Of a DNA stretch of 64,000 nt, positions 34,298 through 45,950 are shown piece after piece. Location of the stretch: NCBI GenBank assembly GCA_905331475.1, contig CAJNYU010002656.1, positions 34,202-98,201 on the forward strand, given 5' to 3'. Each line of letters starts with the position of its first letter. Within the stretch, counting starts at the first letter, position 1. Source of the stretch: Rotaria socialis (taxonomy: Eukaryota; Rotifera; Eurotatoria; Philodinida; Philodinidae). The notes beneath the pieces were generated by a model that was given only the letters and a program-made list of their open reading frames with translations, was not told the DNA's origin and did not search any database. Made by a program: the position numbers and the translations under genes.

Positions 34298-37200
34298 ATG
34301 AGTGGTATGATACAGATAATACTACTATTTTTTTACGACAGGCTAAGGTAAGTATAATCAACAAGCACAAGATGAGGGAGAAAATACGAATAGTCATGCC
34401 TATTCGAAATCAAAATATGTTATTCGTTATTTTTTACGGATGACTGACTGAACACAAAAAAGTGGTGATCGTTTCTTGTATGAAAATTTTGAAAATATAT
34501 AAGCCTAAACATACTAAAGGCATTAGTCTAATTTTAAAACTAACTTTATACAATCCATGCAGACAAGGAGAGATACAACGTCTGCACCACTTGGCACAGC
34601 AACAAAGTACAGCATTTAGTTTACATATTTTCGTATGATCTTCACTGTTTTTCGTATTCAGAACTGTATGGCCATTGGTAGCACTATGTTGTTTGGGTAT
34701 AGTTGCACTTGCAATCGCCGGATTAATTGTACTTGCATTAATTCCCATTTATTTACCACAGAAAACTGCAGTAGCTGCTAACTTGATATCTCGTATAATA
34801 CATCGATTTTAGAATGCAAAAATATTTTCATTTTTTCGCTTAGCTAACGACAATTTTTTTCTTCAATATTCGGCTGATGTTCCATATGCTTCAAGTGTAA
34901 CTGGTAATGTGACAAATCTTGCCCAAGTTGAGCTGATAATAGGTCGAAATCTAATTTTAACGATTCTTTGTTCTTTTAGGTTTCTAACGCTTTAAGTTTG
35001 GGTACTTCTGGAGTAGTTACTTCTGGCTCAGCTCAAGCAGGAATTAAACGACGAAGACGCGGCTTGTAGCGATATCCATTCTTCATTTTCTTTTTTAAAC
35101 TTTTATTTCACTTTTAATTTTAGAAGTTCTCGTCGTCAAAAACGAACTTTAGAAACGAATTTTCTTTTCATAATTAAAATGGCTTATTCAGCAGCATGCG
35201 CTTCATCAAAATGTCATCTGGCTCACAGAACTCGACTTCACACACGATTATCTTCAATGACTAGCATTCCTAGTTTTCCATGCACTATAGTGTCAGGTGG
35301 CGTAGCATTACAGTTGAGTTTCAGTCTTTCATTAGTCGGAATAATAGCGACAAGTAAATATACGAAAAGTTATCTTAAAGTATTTCATTTTCTTTTTCTT
35401 GTTTCAATCTCTTTATAGGACCCGTTGGTTTTGCTGGTGAATCAAAAACATTTCAATTTGTTGCCATTAACTCCGGTGCATTTAATGATCCAACAATATG
35501 GGCCGATGGAATCGTTCCATATGGTAATTGTTCTGTTGCTATAACAGCTGGTATTACAGTATCTCTTCCACGCCCTGCAATGGAAATTCGAATGCGACGA
35601 TGCGACGTATATGGTACCTTAGCTTTGGGTTCCGGAAGTTCCACATTTACATTTAATTTCCCATCAAACATAATCGTTCGAAGTGGTGGAATGATTGAAG
35701 ATCAATCAAGCAATAAAAAATTTCTTTTCCCTCCCAATTCTATCCTGACAATACTGAGTGGCGGAAGATTTGGTGCTCCTGGAACCATTTTCCAAACATA
35801 CACGTCAAGTGGCCCTGGTGCAAGTGTTACATTATCTTCGGCGTCTGGTCCTTTTACTTGTGGCATGCTTCCAGATGGTAGTGTCGGAGGTTTTAATTCA
35901 GTAACCTTTATTGCTATAAAAAGTGGTGGTTTTACATCAGGAGAAACATTTCTTGGTGGTGTTGCGCCCTCATCAGATGTTTGTTCCGCTGGTTGTGCTA
36001 TAGAAGTTACAGCAGGTGTTACGTTATCAACAGCTGATCTTAATGGTGTAATGACTCTGCCGATCAATTTAATACATGTATCTCCTGGAGCCACGCTTCA
36101 ATTGGGCACACCCGGTTCAAGCAGCGGATTCAAATTTTCATCGGCTATTACCCTTGCGATATCAGGACAAATGTCGTTCGTTGCCAGCGGCGGTAATATA
36201 ATGCTTCCACTGAACAGTAAGTTCGACATCGCCGCTGGTGGTGCGTTCTACAGTACGATATCAGTCAATATCCAAATATTCAATCCGCTTACTGGTCTAA
36301 ATATTGGTTCTCCACAAAGTTTAGGTACATCTATCACCGGCGGAAGTTTTACACTGACTGTGAGTGGAACTGGAAGTTTCGAACTGACTGGCACCGGTAT
36401 GAAAAATTTCCGAAAATTGAGACCGCATCCTTTATTATATTATATTCATTTTAGCACCCGCAGCATCTGCTGGCAGCGGTGGTGGCAGCAGCAGTGGGAG
36501 TGGCAGTACCAGTGGTAGTGGCAGTAGCGGTGGTATCAGCAGCACACCTGGTACTAGCAGTACCGGTGGTAGTGGCAGTGGCGGTAGCGATGCATCGAAC
36601 TCGACGAAATTTATTGCGATTATATCCGGAGATCTGACTGATGCAGCTGTATGGAGTGGCGGAGTTGCTCCATCTGGCACGTTCTCTATCTCGATCCCAG
36701 CTGGTATTACAATTACTATTTCAGGGGCCACATTAAGTCTTAAAATGGTGCGTTGCGATGTATCTGGTACATTGGCCTTGGGCTCCGGTAGCGACACTTT
36801 CACATTTACCTTCCCCCCAACCATCATTGTGCGAAGTGGTGGAATACTTTTAGATCAAACAACTAACAAAGTTATTCGGTTTCCCTTTAATTCTATCATT
36901 GCAATACTTAGTGGTGGAGGATTCGGTGCTACAGGAACCGTGCTTCAAATATTCCAAGGAGGAGTTGTTGGAGCCAGTTTCACAGTAACTCTGGCATCCG
37001 GTCCATTTACTTGTGGAATGCTTGCAGATGGCAGTGTTCAAACTTACAATTCGGTGACAGCTATTGCTGTAATGAGTGGTGATTTTACAGCAGCAGGAAC
37101 TTTTCTTGGTGGTTTTGCACCATCAGCAGACATCTGTTCCGGTGGTTGTGGTATACAGGTTATCAAAGGCGTTACATTATCCACAGCAGGCCTCAATGGC

Positions 37201-38700
37201 GTTTTAAATTTTAAAATCACTTCCATAGCTGTTGCAATTGGAGCGACGTTTCAATTAGGAACACCTGGTGCAAGTACTGGTTTTAAATTTAAATTTCCCA
37301 TTACACTTTCTATATTTGGTGGTATGTCATTTGTTTGCAGCGGCGGTTATATCATGCTTCCTCCGGGCAGCGAGTTCGATATCTCTGATGGTGGTGAGTT
37401 TTCTAGCAGTATATCAGTAAGTATTGAAATATTCGATCCATTGACTGGTCTTGCTATTGGTCCGTTACAAACCTTGGGTACACTTATCAGTGGTGGAACG
37501 TTTAAGCTGACTGTTAGTGCAAGTGGAAGCGTAGCAACGGGTGGCACAGGTATGAAATTCTTCCGAATGTTGATATTCAATAATATTTTCTATTGTATTC
37601 CTTTTACCTTCTGTAGCTGGTGGATTGGGCTCGATTACTTTTCTGGCGATAGGATCAGGGGATCTCACTGATGCAACTGTATGGGGTGGCGGAGTTGCTC
37701 CATCTGGCACGTTCTCTATCTCCATCCCAGCTGGTATTACAATTACTATTTCAGGGGCCACATTAAGTCTCGAAATGGTGCGTTGCGGTGTATCTGGTAC
37801 ATTAGCCTTGGGCTCCGGTAGTGACACTTTCACATTTACTTTCCCCCCAACGATCATTGTTCAAAGTGGTGGAATACTTCTAGATCAAACAAAGAACAAA
37901 GTTATTCGGTTTCCTACAAATTCTATCATTGTAATGCTCACTGGTGGCGGATTCAGTGCTACAGGATCCATGCTTCAAATATTTCATGGAGAAGTTGCGG
38001 GAGCCACTTTCACAGTAAGCTCGGCATCTGGTCCGTTTACTTGTGGAATGCTTGCAGATGGCAGTATTGAAACTTACAATTCGGTGACAGCTATTGCTAT
38101 AAACAGTGGTGGTTTTAAAGCAGCAAGAACATTTCTTGGTGGTTTTGCACCTTCCGCAGACATTTGCTCTGGTGGCTGTGGTGTACAGGTTATCGGAGGC
38201 GTTACGTTATCCACAACAGATCTCAATGGCGTATTAAATCTTAAAATTACTTCCATAACTGTTGCAATTGGAGCGATATTTCAATTAGGGACACCTGGTG
38301 CGAGTACTGGTTTTAAATTTAAATTTCCTATTAAACTTTCTATATTGGGTAGTATGTCATTTGTTGGCAGCGGTGGTTACATCATGCTCCCTCCAGGCAG
38401 CGAGTTCGATATTGCTGATGGTGGTGAGTTTTCTAGCAGTATATCAGTAAGTATTGAAATATTCGATCCATTGACTGGTTTTGCTATTGGTCCGTTACAA
38501 GCGTTGGGTACCCTTATTAGTGGTGGAACTTTTACGCTAACCATTAGTGCAAGTGGAAGCGTAACAATCGGTGGGACAGGTATGAAAAATTGCGTAATAT
38601 TGAGACGTAGCATTATTTCTTATTATGCTGATTTTTATTTTGTGCAGCAGGTCGTGGCACAACTACGGAAATGCCATTCTCGACCAGTATGATGGGTTAA
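34298..38700 (+). CDS. Membrane-anchored protein with three G8-like repeats
   Basis: Nine exons fit in phase: 34298-34347, 34662-34792, 34844-34926, 34980-35065, 35124-35353, 35419-36396, 36455-37549, 37617-38579, 38648-38700; about 1222 aa. Near the N-terminus is a TM helix (LVALCCLGIVALAIAGLIVLAL), making a type II protein. Three repeats of about 300 aa follow, each starting like a G8 domain (TVWGGGVAPSG, IPAGITITISG, GTLALGSG, IIVRSGG) and ending QLGTPG...SGGYIMLPPGSEFDI...GPLQ.LGTLISGG. G8 domains occur in animal cell-surface and hyaluronan-related proteins; assignment is by pattern. Repeats 2 and 3 are nearly identical in DNA. A Gly/Ser-rich linker (about 36470-36595) separates repeats 1 and 2. 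The first exon, its 314-base intron and the weak GTTGAG donor at 34927 are the least certain parts. Confidence 0.75.
35419..38579 (+). repeat. Three tandem ~1-kb coding repeats
   Basis: Units are about 35440-36396, 36600-37549 and 37620-38579. Each ends with GGTATGA at the exon boundary, so each repeat is one exon duplicated with its intron donor. Units 2 and 3 show mostly synonymous differences by eye, indicating a recent duplication or gene conversion; unit 1 is more diverged. Confidence 0.85.
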
Positions 38701-39050
38701 TGAGAAGACTATGGTTTCTTTTTACTTTTTTTTTGTTTTACTCGGTGGAGCTGCTTCAACTTTTAAAAGACTTTCTACTTAAATTTAACCGCGCAATCAA
38801 TATTTACTTACCATATTCCCTTATTTTGTTTTTATTTATTACTAACGAACACTGTTCACAATTTTTTTGCGAATGTAAACGTTAAGATTTTTTCATTTAC
38901 TTAATACATTTCTTATCGCAATTTTCTGATCAAGAAGGAAACAAAAATATCGGTGAGGGATATTATATGCTCAAAAATGACTAAGATTAATGTTTAAATA
39001 AGTTATATAGAACATTCTTTAAGGGTAAAATCGGATACGTTTAATAATAA
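38701..39050. other. Intergenic, nothing recognised
   Basis: 3' flank of the G8-repeat gene. AT-rich, no supported feature. Confidence 0.4.
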
Positions 39051-39058
39051 ATTTTATC

Positions 39059-40301
39059 TTGAATGTTCATCAATTACGAGAAAAAGAAAAGATTTTAAAA
39101 GTTTTGGGCCAGAGATGGCTAGCCAGGGATCTTTTTGGCTCCAGTCAAGTCAAGTCAAAAATGACTTGTCTTGTCCGTCTCTGTGTTGTACTTATTAAAT
39201 TTAAAACTGCTGAACAAGACATAGCGTGTTGGTCGTATGACTCGCTTCATTCAAAGTTGTGATAGTTCACCATCATTAAAATACATACCACTTCACAAAT
39301 GTGTGTCACGAGTATCAAAAAAGAGGAATTATAAACACCAATGAAAGATCCGATCATCCTGTAACAGTTACAACAGAAGAATCTGAAGAAAATATTTATA
39401 ATTACATTAGATTGAAAAAAAGGTGCGTCTATTAGGAAAACTGATCTTATACTCAAAAGAGAACGATTTGCATCATCTAAAAGTGCAATCCACCGAATAA
39501 CTAAGAAATTCATATTAAAATGATATAAAAAGAAAACAGCATAAAAACTAACGAATATTAACAGAATAAAACGTGTTGAATGCGCAAAAACATTAAGAAA
39601 AAAATTTGAAGCTAAGAAAAACTGTAACAAATGGAAATGGAATCGTGTTGTAAATTATGATTTGTCAGGTGTTTTTTACCGTTCAAAGTTTTCAAAATAA
39701 AACAAAACGATGCTGTGTGAACCAAGGAATGTGAAGAAATTGAACCTGATTTAAGTCATGCACAAACAGACAAGGTATAATATTTTGGGGTGCAATATCA
39801 GCACAAGCTCTTATTCCCTCACGAGCACCAATTAATCTTACTTAATGGTTAGAACCACAACTTACTTTAAGCAGCGACAAGCAAAAGAGAATTTATTTAA
39901 TCAACCAATTAAATGTCAGAGTTTTTAAAGAAATGGCTACTCTGCTAATTAAAGCAAGGTTTCGAAACGCTAAACGAAATACAATTTTTCAAGACGACCA
40001 GGATCGAAAACAACAAACAAAATTAGTAAGAAATGCAGTGGATCAACTTTTTAGTGAACGTATAGAACCACCAGATGGTGATGCTAAATTTGCTGATGTA
40101 TGGCAAATCGAAAATGTATCGGGAGTAGTTAAAGGAAACGTTTGTGGGAAATTATTTGACACATCGGTTGAATTAAAAGAAGAAATCGAAAAAGAATGGA
40201 AAACATATTTGAAGGAAAAATGTGAAAAAATGATACAGGGAATACCCTATCGATTACAATTAGTTATAGAAAACAATGGAGAAGATGTTCATAATTATTG
40301 A
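39059..40301 (+). pseudogene. Tc1/mariner-type transposase remnant
   Basis: Fragments in several frames show a Tc1/mariner transposase layout. N-terminal helix-turn-helix-like pieces include ERSDHPVTVTTEESEENI and KSAIHRITKKF; then KRVECAKTLRKKFEAKKN. The C-terminal frame 39933-40301 holds DGDAKFADVWQIENV.GVVKGNV, which corresponds to the usual DLNPIENLWGILK region. Numerous stops and frame changes make it inactive. A small insertion rich in CAAGTC/GACTTG words sits near 39110-39183. Confidence 0.7.
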
Positions 40302-40508
40302 ATTTTATTAGAACTTAAGTTTATGAGAAAAGCGGGTTAGCGCAGCCCCTTTGGGGCTAAAATGTGAAACTCACATATGATTTCTCGCCTAATTTCCTTA
40401 TGCATAATGCGTGGTGCGAAATCTGCTGCAAGAAAATCGATCGGGAGGAAAAAAAATGTCTTATTTAATTTTTGCGTGCTTGCTGATATCTATAATGTAA
40501 GGTGGGGG

Positions 40509-40509
40509 N
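40509..40509. other. Ambiguous base (N)
   Basis: A single unresolved base in the sequence. A second lies at 48671. Both reflect the assembly, not biology. Confidence 0.95.
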
Positions 40510-40584
40510 AAACTTACACTCACCATTTTCTTCGAAAATATATGTGAGTTCCACAAAGTTGTCTTGTAAAGTTGTTTTCATATA

Positions 40585-41401
40585 CAGTGAAACCTCTCTA
40601 AGATGAACACTGACGGGACTGTTCAAAACGTGTTCATTAAAGGAGGTGTTCATCTTAGAGAGGTGTCATGTTGAATGAAGTGCGTACATTGTATATAGTA
40701 CATGGTCAGTATATACGAATGATAAATATACACCTTTTATACTAATATCTATTACTGCCAATGTCAAATTTTAAAAAATCGGTTTTATCTACTGTATATA
40801 CTTCTTTATTTATCTTGTAACAAAGGAAACGACTATTTTATTGATTTGAACTATTAAACATCTATTCAGTTTTCAACAAAAAAATGAACAAAATTGTCAT
40901 CTATTTATTTACATCTAATCATTTTTTATGAAAAGTCTTTAATGATTGCTTGCTTGACTCCTTTTGAGTCGATGGAAAGCTGAGTAAGTTGTGAATCTAA
41001 TTGAGAAATCAGTGAATGTAATTGTGGCTATTCTCTCACACAGAATCGGTTCACTCATCGCGGACTATTCATTTTCATTGTTCTATTTGTGTCATACATA
41101 CGACAAAGTTTGTTATGACGAATTGGCCGTCCAAATTTAATTTATCATTGTTTTATTATGTGCAATCTATTTTTTCATCTACATATTTCATACACGAAAG
41201 CGTAATTGGTCAGCGTATGTTCACTATAGAGAGGTGTTTTTCTACAGAAACGACCGAAAAAAAGTGTTCAATGTTCATAGTTGGGAGATGTTCATCTTGC
41301 AGAGGTACGTTTATAGCAAAAATCGATCGGGGGTTCCGAAACATCTGTTCAAATGGGAGATGTTCATTATAGAGAGGTGTTCATTAATAGAGGTTTCACT
41401 G
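40585..41401. mobile_element. pogo/Tigger-type MITE, 817 bp
   Basis: The ends CAGTGAAACCTCTCTAAGAT and the inverse GAGGTTTCACTG are flanked by TA dinucleotides (40583-40584 and 41402-41403), the target duplication of Tc1/mariner/pogo elements. The subterminal word TGTTCATNNNAGAGAGGTGTTCAT is reiterated at both ends. No transposase was seen; the 116-codon frame at 41022-41372 is incidental. Confidence 0.85.
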
Positions 41402-41648
41402 TACTATATATAAAGATGATAAAAGAGATTTTTACGAAAATTGAGGTCTTTCAGTCGCGTCACTGAATTTCACGGCTAGTTTTAGCTGGAGATGAAAATT
41501 TCAGAAATGGAAGATCATGATTAGATGTACATGTGATACAAATTTCCGCTCTCTAGGTCAACAAAAGGTATAAAAAATATCAAAAGCAATTTATCATCAG
41601 TTATTATGGGACATCCTTTAAGTGAGACTCACTTTATCTTAGTGTGCG

Positions 41649-41967
41649 TATTCCACAGAAATACAGATGAAAAAAGAATGGACAATAATACATTGTCGGA
41701 ATAAAAAACGCTTTATTTTCGTGAAAAAGAACGCGTTTTGATATGCTCAGAGCGCTGCATTAGAAAAGCAGCTCTTGAATGAAAAAACGCGTTTTACAGG
41801 AACATGCTCTCCTTTTGATAAAAAAAAGAGTTTATTCTCAAGTCTACGAGGGTTTTGAACGCGTTTCTTCAATATTCACATATGTTTTCAGGAAATCGGT
41901 TCCTCCAACAGTGTATTTTCGTTCTCACTAAACGCGTTCAAACTCGTTTTTAAATTGCGGTGGAATA
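41649..41967. repeat. TIR element with AACGCG words
   Basis: The ends TATTCCACAGAAAT and, inverted, TATTCCACCGCAAT match 12 of 14. The interior repeats AACGCGTT/GAACGCG in both orientations. It is probably a non-autonomous transposon; no clear target duplication was found. Related AACGCG-rich sequence occurs near 45190-45390 and 48290-48410. Confidence 0.55.
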
Positions 41968-42658
41968 GAATCGACCAGATGAACTTGAAGTTACGAAGCA
42001 GTGAATATTCCATTAGGCCAGACTTACGTTTATCTGAACTATTAAATTTTCTACTGTTATTGTAAGAAACTTCTATGTATTCTTACAGCTAGAAAAATTT
42101 GTACTAAGGTTGATCAACTTAAATTTACAAAATTAAATGCACCGAAAAATAAATTTTAAGAAAGCGCAACTTTTAGGATTTTAATTATTTTGAAATAAAA
42201 ACCTTGAAAAATTTTATGGAACTATTTTGTTCTAACTTCAGTTTAATAAAAATTGAATTTAAATCCATTTAATGTACTAAAATGCATGATTGTGCGATGT
42301 CTATCCATTTACAGTAGTTTTTATGAAAATTGTATACAATTTTCAATGAATTTTAATTGAATTTACACATTTTCAAACTCGTTTTAAGTAAACGTAAAAT
42401 TTGAAAAAGCTGTTTTTAAGATAAATTTTAATGAAAATTTTTTTATTTGATATAAACTAGCTAGAATTTGATATCCCTCATGTGTACAATGAGTAAAAAG
42501 CAAATAATAAATTATGGCAAATCAAAATCTGATTACTAAATTTTAGACAGACACTAGTTTTTTTTTCCAAAGCATATTTTTAGTATTTCAAACTGTCGAA
42601 ATTTTTGCAATTTCTATTTTATACATTCTCATAAAGCTAAGAAAAAAAATGAGATTAG
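41968..42658. other. AT-rich intergenic DNA
   Basis: About 690 bases of very AT-rich sequence between two TIR elements. No feature is recognised. Confidence 0.4.
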
Positions 42659-42666
42659 ACAGTGTA

Positions 42667-43038
42667 TAGGGATGTGCAGTGTCGGTGTGAATACTGAAAA
42701 ACTGACCACTGAGTACACCAACGGTATTCTCAGTGGAGCACTGACTACACCGACACTGTCCAGTGGAGCACCGACTACACTGTCACCGGTGTCACTGACA
42801 CCGACTGCGCTGAGAAGACTGAATAGTTCAATCAATGTTCCTGAATACTGATTGAATTATTCAGTGTTCTCAGTGTGTTTGGTGTCAGTCACACCGATAA
42901 CAGTGTAATCGGTGCTCCACTGAAAACACCGTCGGTGCAAGTCGGCGCTCCACTGGACAGTGTCGGTGTAGTCGGTGCTCCACTGAAAACACCGTCGGCG
43001 AAAGTCGGTGGTCAGTAAACCGGCACTGCACATCCCTA
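42667..43038. mobile_element. hAT-type MITE with GGTGCTCCACTG words
   Basis: A 372-bp element with ends TAGGGATGTGCAGTG and CACTGCACATCCCTA (TIRs, one mismatch). Perfect 8-bp target duplications ACAGTGTA lie at 42659-42666 and 43039-43046. TAGGGATG is an Ac/hAT-type terminus. The interior is built from CACCGACACTGT, GTCGGTG and GGTGCTCCACTG words repeated in both orientations. Confidence 0.93.
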
Positions 43039-43046
43039 ACAGTGTA

Positions 43047-43622
43047 TAAAAAAGGATTTTCGAAAAAAATTTTCATAACGACACTCTCTAATCTAACAAT
43101 TTGAAACTTCAACATGTTCATCAACATGATTTAGCCAACACAAATCCGCGCATTAAATAGTTTCTAGTACACTATAATTACGTTTAAAAATCCTTACTTA
43201 ATTAACAGAATAATGATCCATCCTATTAATTCCTGCATTTGTAAAAGAGACCTCTTGTTATTTTTCTTAAGATGCTCTATTTTTTTTTCTACTATATACT
43301 CTGTAGTAGCCATTTGCTATCTAAGTTTTCTTCATTGAAAATTTTTATTTCATGAATCCTGAATAAAAAGGACAATAAACTGTCCCAAATATTTGCTTCA
43401 AGAAAGTTAGAACTGAATAACATTTTCGATTTTCCTTTACGGGAAATTGAAATTCCTGTTGTTCGTGCAGGAAAATTTATAATTTTCCTTAAGAAAATAA
43501 GCTTTTAATAATTTGTGGGAGAATTTTGCTCAATCTGAGAACACATATTTTTGTATCAAAATATGAAATTATCTCCATTGACGTCGACTTTTAATGCAGG
43601 AATTTCGATAAATATTCAGTAA
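43047..43622. other. AT-rich intergenic DNA
   Basis: No supported feature in this stretch between two TIR elements. Confidence 0.4.
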
Positions 43623-45180
43623 TCACCCAAGTAAGCAAAAAATGAAGGGAGACTACCGACATGACTAGTCAGAAATGTCCGCAGCTGCTGTCAAGTCTAG
43701 TCTGAAACGTCTTGCATACCCGTCTTGTCTAGTCAGCTTAATGAGGAGTGTCTTGCAAACACGTCTGTACTAGTCTGACATGTCCTTGAGCCCAGTCATG
43801 TCTAGTTCGTGTTGTCTGTTGACCTAGTCCAGACTATTAAGAAGATTAAAACAGAGGTTACACGGTGGATTTGAACATCCAACCCGACAGTGTTCAAGAT
43901 ATGACGGACATCCTGACGGCAGTCTAGGATACTGAGATAGACTGCCGTAAGTATATATATATATAGTCTAAACTTATATATTGACTCCCATCCATGCATA
44001 GAAAATGAGAAACAAGCCGACGTAAACGGTATTGACTAGTATGAAGCATCTTTTGGACACCTCATGACTAGTCCGTTGTTAAGAAGTGTTTATTTTACTC
44101 AATGCTTATCGAATTTTTTTCTAGCTAAAAGGACAATTAGAGAGTCTGCTGTAATCAATAGTGCATTCGAAAAGATTTAATATATTGCGTGCATCTCTGT
44201 CTTGATATATTTATTTTATTTTGCATTAGCTAATGCTAAAAGTTTAAGAGTGTATCAAAACATAAAATAGTAGGGGTTAGTACTAGCAACAAAATTCATC
44301 TCGCATCTAGGAGTGCTAATTTATATTTTTTTTCAAAATGTGAGATGTCCTAAATTTGAAAAAATTGAGAAGCATCTAAATCTTTTTCATATAATACTAT
44401 TATTTAGTTAATTTAAAATATCAATTGTAATAATTTAAAATAAATCAAAGATAATTTAATTATTAGATGAATATACGGTGATTTAAATTTAAAACTAAAC
44501 TAAAAAAGAATATGAAAAAAATTAGTTTCCATTGCATACAAATATTTTTTAATTTTATACTCAAATTAATGTTTTTAGAACGCAACTAATTAATCGCACT
44601 TGCTTATAAATCAAAATATATTTGTCGAAAAAAATATAAAATCTTCTTAAACTATTTTTATTTAATGTTATCTAAAGTAATTGCGTTTCGGTAAAAGACA
44701 ATTTTATTGATACATCAAATTAAAAATTCGGAGTAAAAATTGTATTAAATAACATCTTAGAATGATCATGAGCGTGTAGAATATGACTTCACGATCATAT
44801 GACTCAATGGTTCTGGCGACGGGTACGTGTCACACTGTATACATGTTCTAATCTTATCTTCATCCTTACATATTTTCATTCAGACTAGTCCAGACTCGTC
44901 CACTATATAAGGCTACAGCTAGTTGTATACTCGTCCCAGACGCCCTTAAGTTTTCATTCATAGACCATTTTCGGACGGGCGACAGGGACACTCGTCACGA
45001 CTACTCTTATTAGATTTTATGACTAGTCGTCAATCAGAGTACTAGGACGCGTATGCATGACGGATAAAAACTCGGACTAGTCGTGGGCAAGTAGTTTTTG
45101 AGACAAAGACTAGACGGGACGAGTCAACTTGACTAGAAAAAGGACTAGTCATTTAACCAGTATTTTGCCCACTTGGGCAG
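43623..45180. mobile_element. Non-autonomous element with GACTAGTC words
   Basis: Left end CACCCAAGTAAGCAAAAAAT and right end TATTTTGCCCACTTGGGCAG are imperfect TIRs (CCCAAGT..GCAAAA). Dozens of palindromic GACTAGTC and half-word CTAGTC/GTCTAG copies fill both flanks (43650-44060 and 44880-45160). The AT-rich centre, 44100-44870, has no coding capacity. A clean target duplication is not evident. Confidence 0.7.
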
Positions 45181-45561
45181 TTCTAAACGATTTTGAACGC
45201 GTGCACACAGAATGATAGGAATGACTTCTGAAGTTGTATGAATGCGTTCTTTTTTTAATCGTTTTGACTCCTTTCTAACATGATCGCTTTTCAGTTACAT
45301 GAACGGATTTTTCGTGAACGAGCTGTAATGAGTTGCTTCAAAGAGCGTTCTTTCCGATTTAAATCCGCTCGTTACCATATAATCCCCGGGGTGGTTTTGA
45401 AGGGTATGGTGCCGGTGAATAAAAATAACATATTCGGATTCAGCGTGGTCAGCTACCCTCGTCCCCATTGAGATCTCGAGAGGGTATCTCTGATCCAAAA
45501 CGAAAAACGGTTTGACAAAATTCAATGGTAAAACAATGTACAGAACAGGAAAAAATATATA
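45181..45561. other. Repeat-derived intergenic DNA
   Basis: Contains GAACGCG and GAACG words similar to the element at 41649-41967, suggesting another decayed copy. No clear ends or gene. Confidence 0.35.
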
Positions 45562-45623
45562 TCGCACTGAATTCGAACCACTATCGCGTTATCGACACTT
45601 TTAAGCCACTTAGCTATATGAGA
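45562..45623 (-). tRNA. tRNA-like pol III sequence, degenerate
   Basis: On the minus strand, box A TAGCTAAGTGG and box B GTTCGAATTC are spaced about as in a tRNA. The stems are poor, so it is best seen as a tRNA pseudogene or SINE head. Confidence 0.35.
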
Positions 45624-45950
45624 ATTATTCTTAGTCTGTTGTGTCTCGCACGTTGTCATTATTTTAGCAATCAATCTTAATTTCACTGACGAGGGAACAC
45701 TTCCAAGTGATACCAACCTTTCGAGCTGAGGTTTTGCTGGTAGCTAGGACTAGTCATGTACATAAAAGAACTGAAAGAATTCGTGCCATTGTTGCTTAGT
45801 TTCAAAATTACGAGCCTAGCAAGTTGTATGATAGGTGGCGACGCCATCAATGTATTCTTTCGCTTTTTCGGTCTTCGATATCTTTATCAGGGAATCTTTT
45901 TTTCACTTGACTATTTCTCTTCTAGTTTATCTCATTGATTACTATTCATT

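Noticed and set aside
34434-34748. Minus-strand 104-codon frame with a Cys-rich segment
   Set aside because: It overlaps the second exon and first intron of the G8-repeat gene in antisense and has no recognisable domain or splice context.
35453-38613. Minus-strand frames of 60-130 codons under the G8 repeats
   Set aside because: They recur at the same place in each repeat and are antisense to clearly coding exons.
40336-40400. Two adjacent hairpins (AGCCCC/GGGGCT and ATGTGA/TCACAT)
   Set aside because: They resemble a structured RNA or terminator, but they sit in transposon debris of a eukaryote with no promoter or conservation evidence.
41022-41372. 116-codon frame inside the pogo-type MITE
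   Set aside because: It runs through the reiterated terminal words and matches no transposase.
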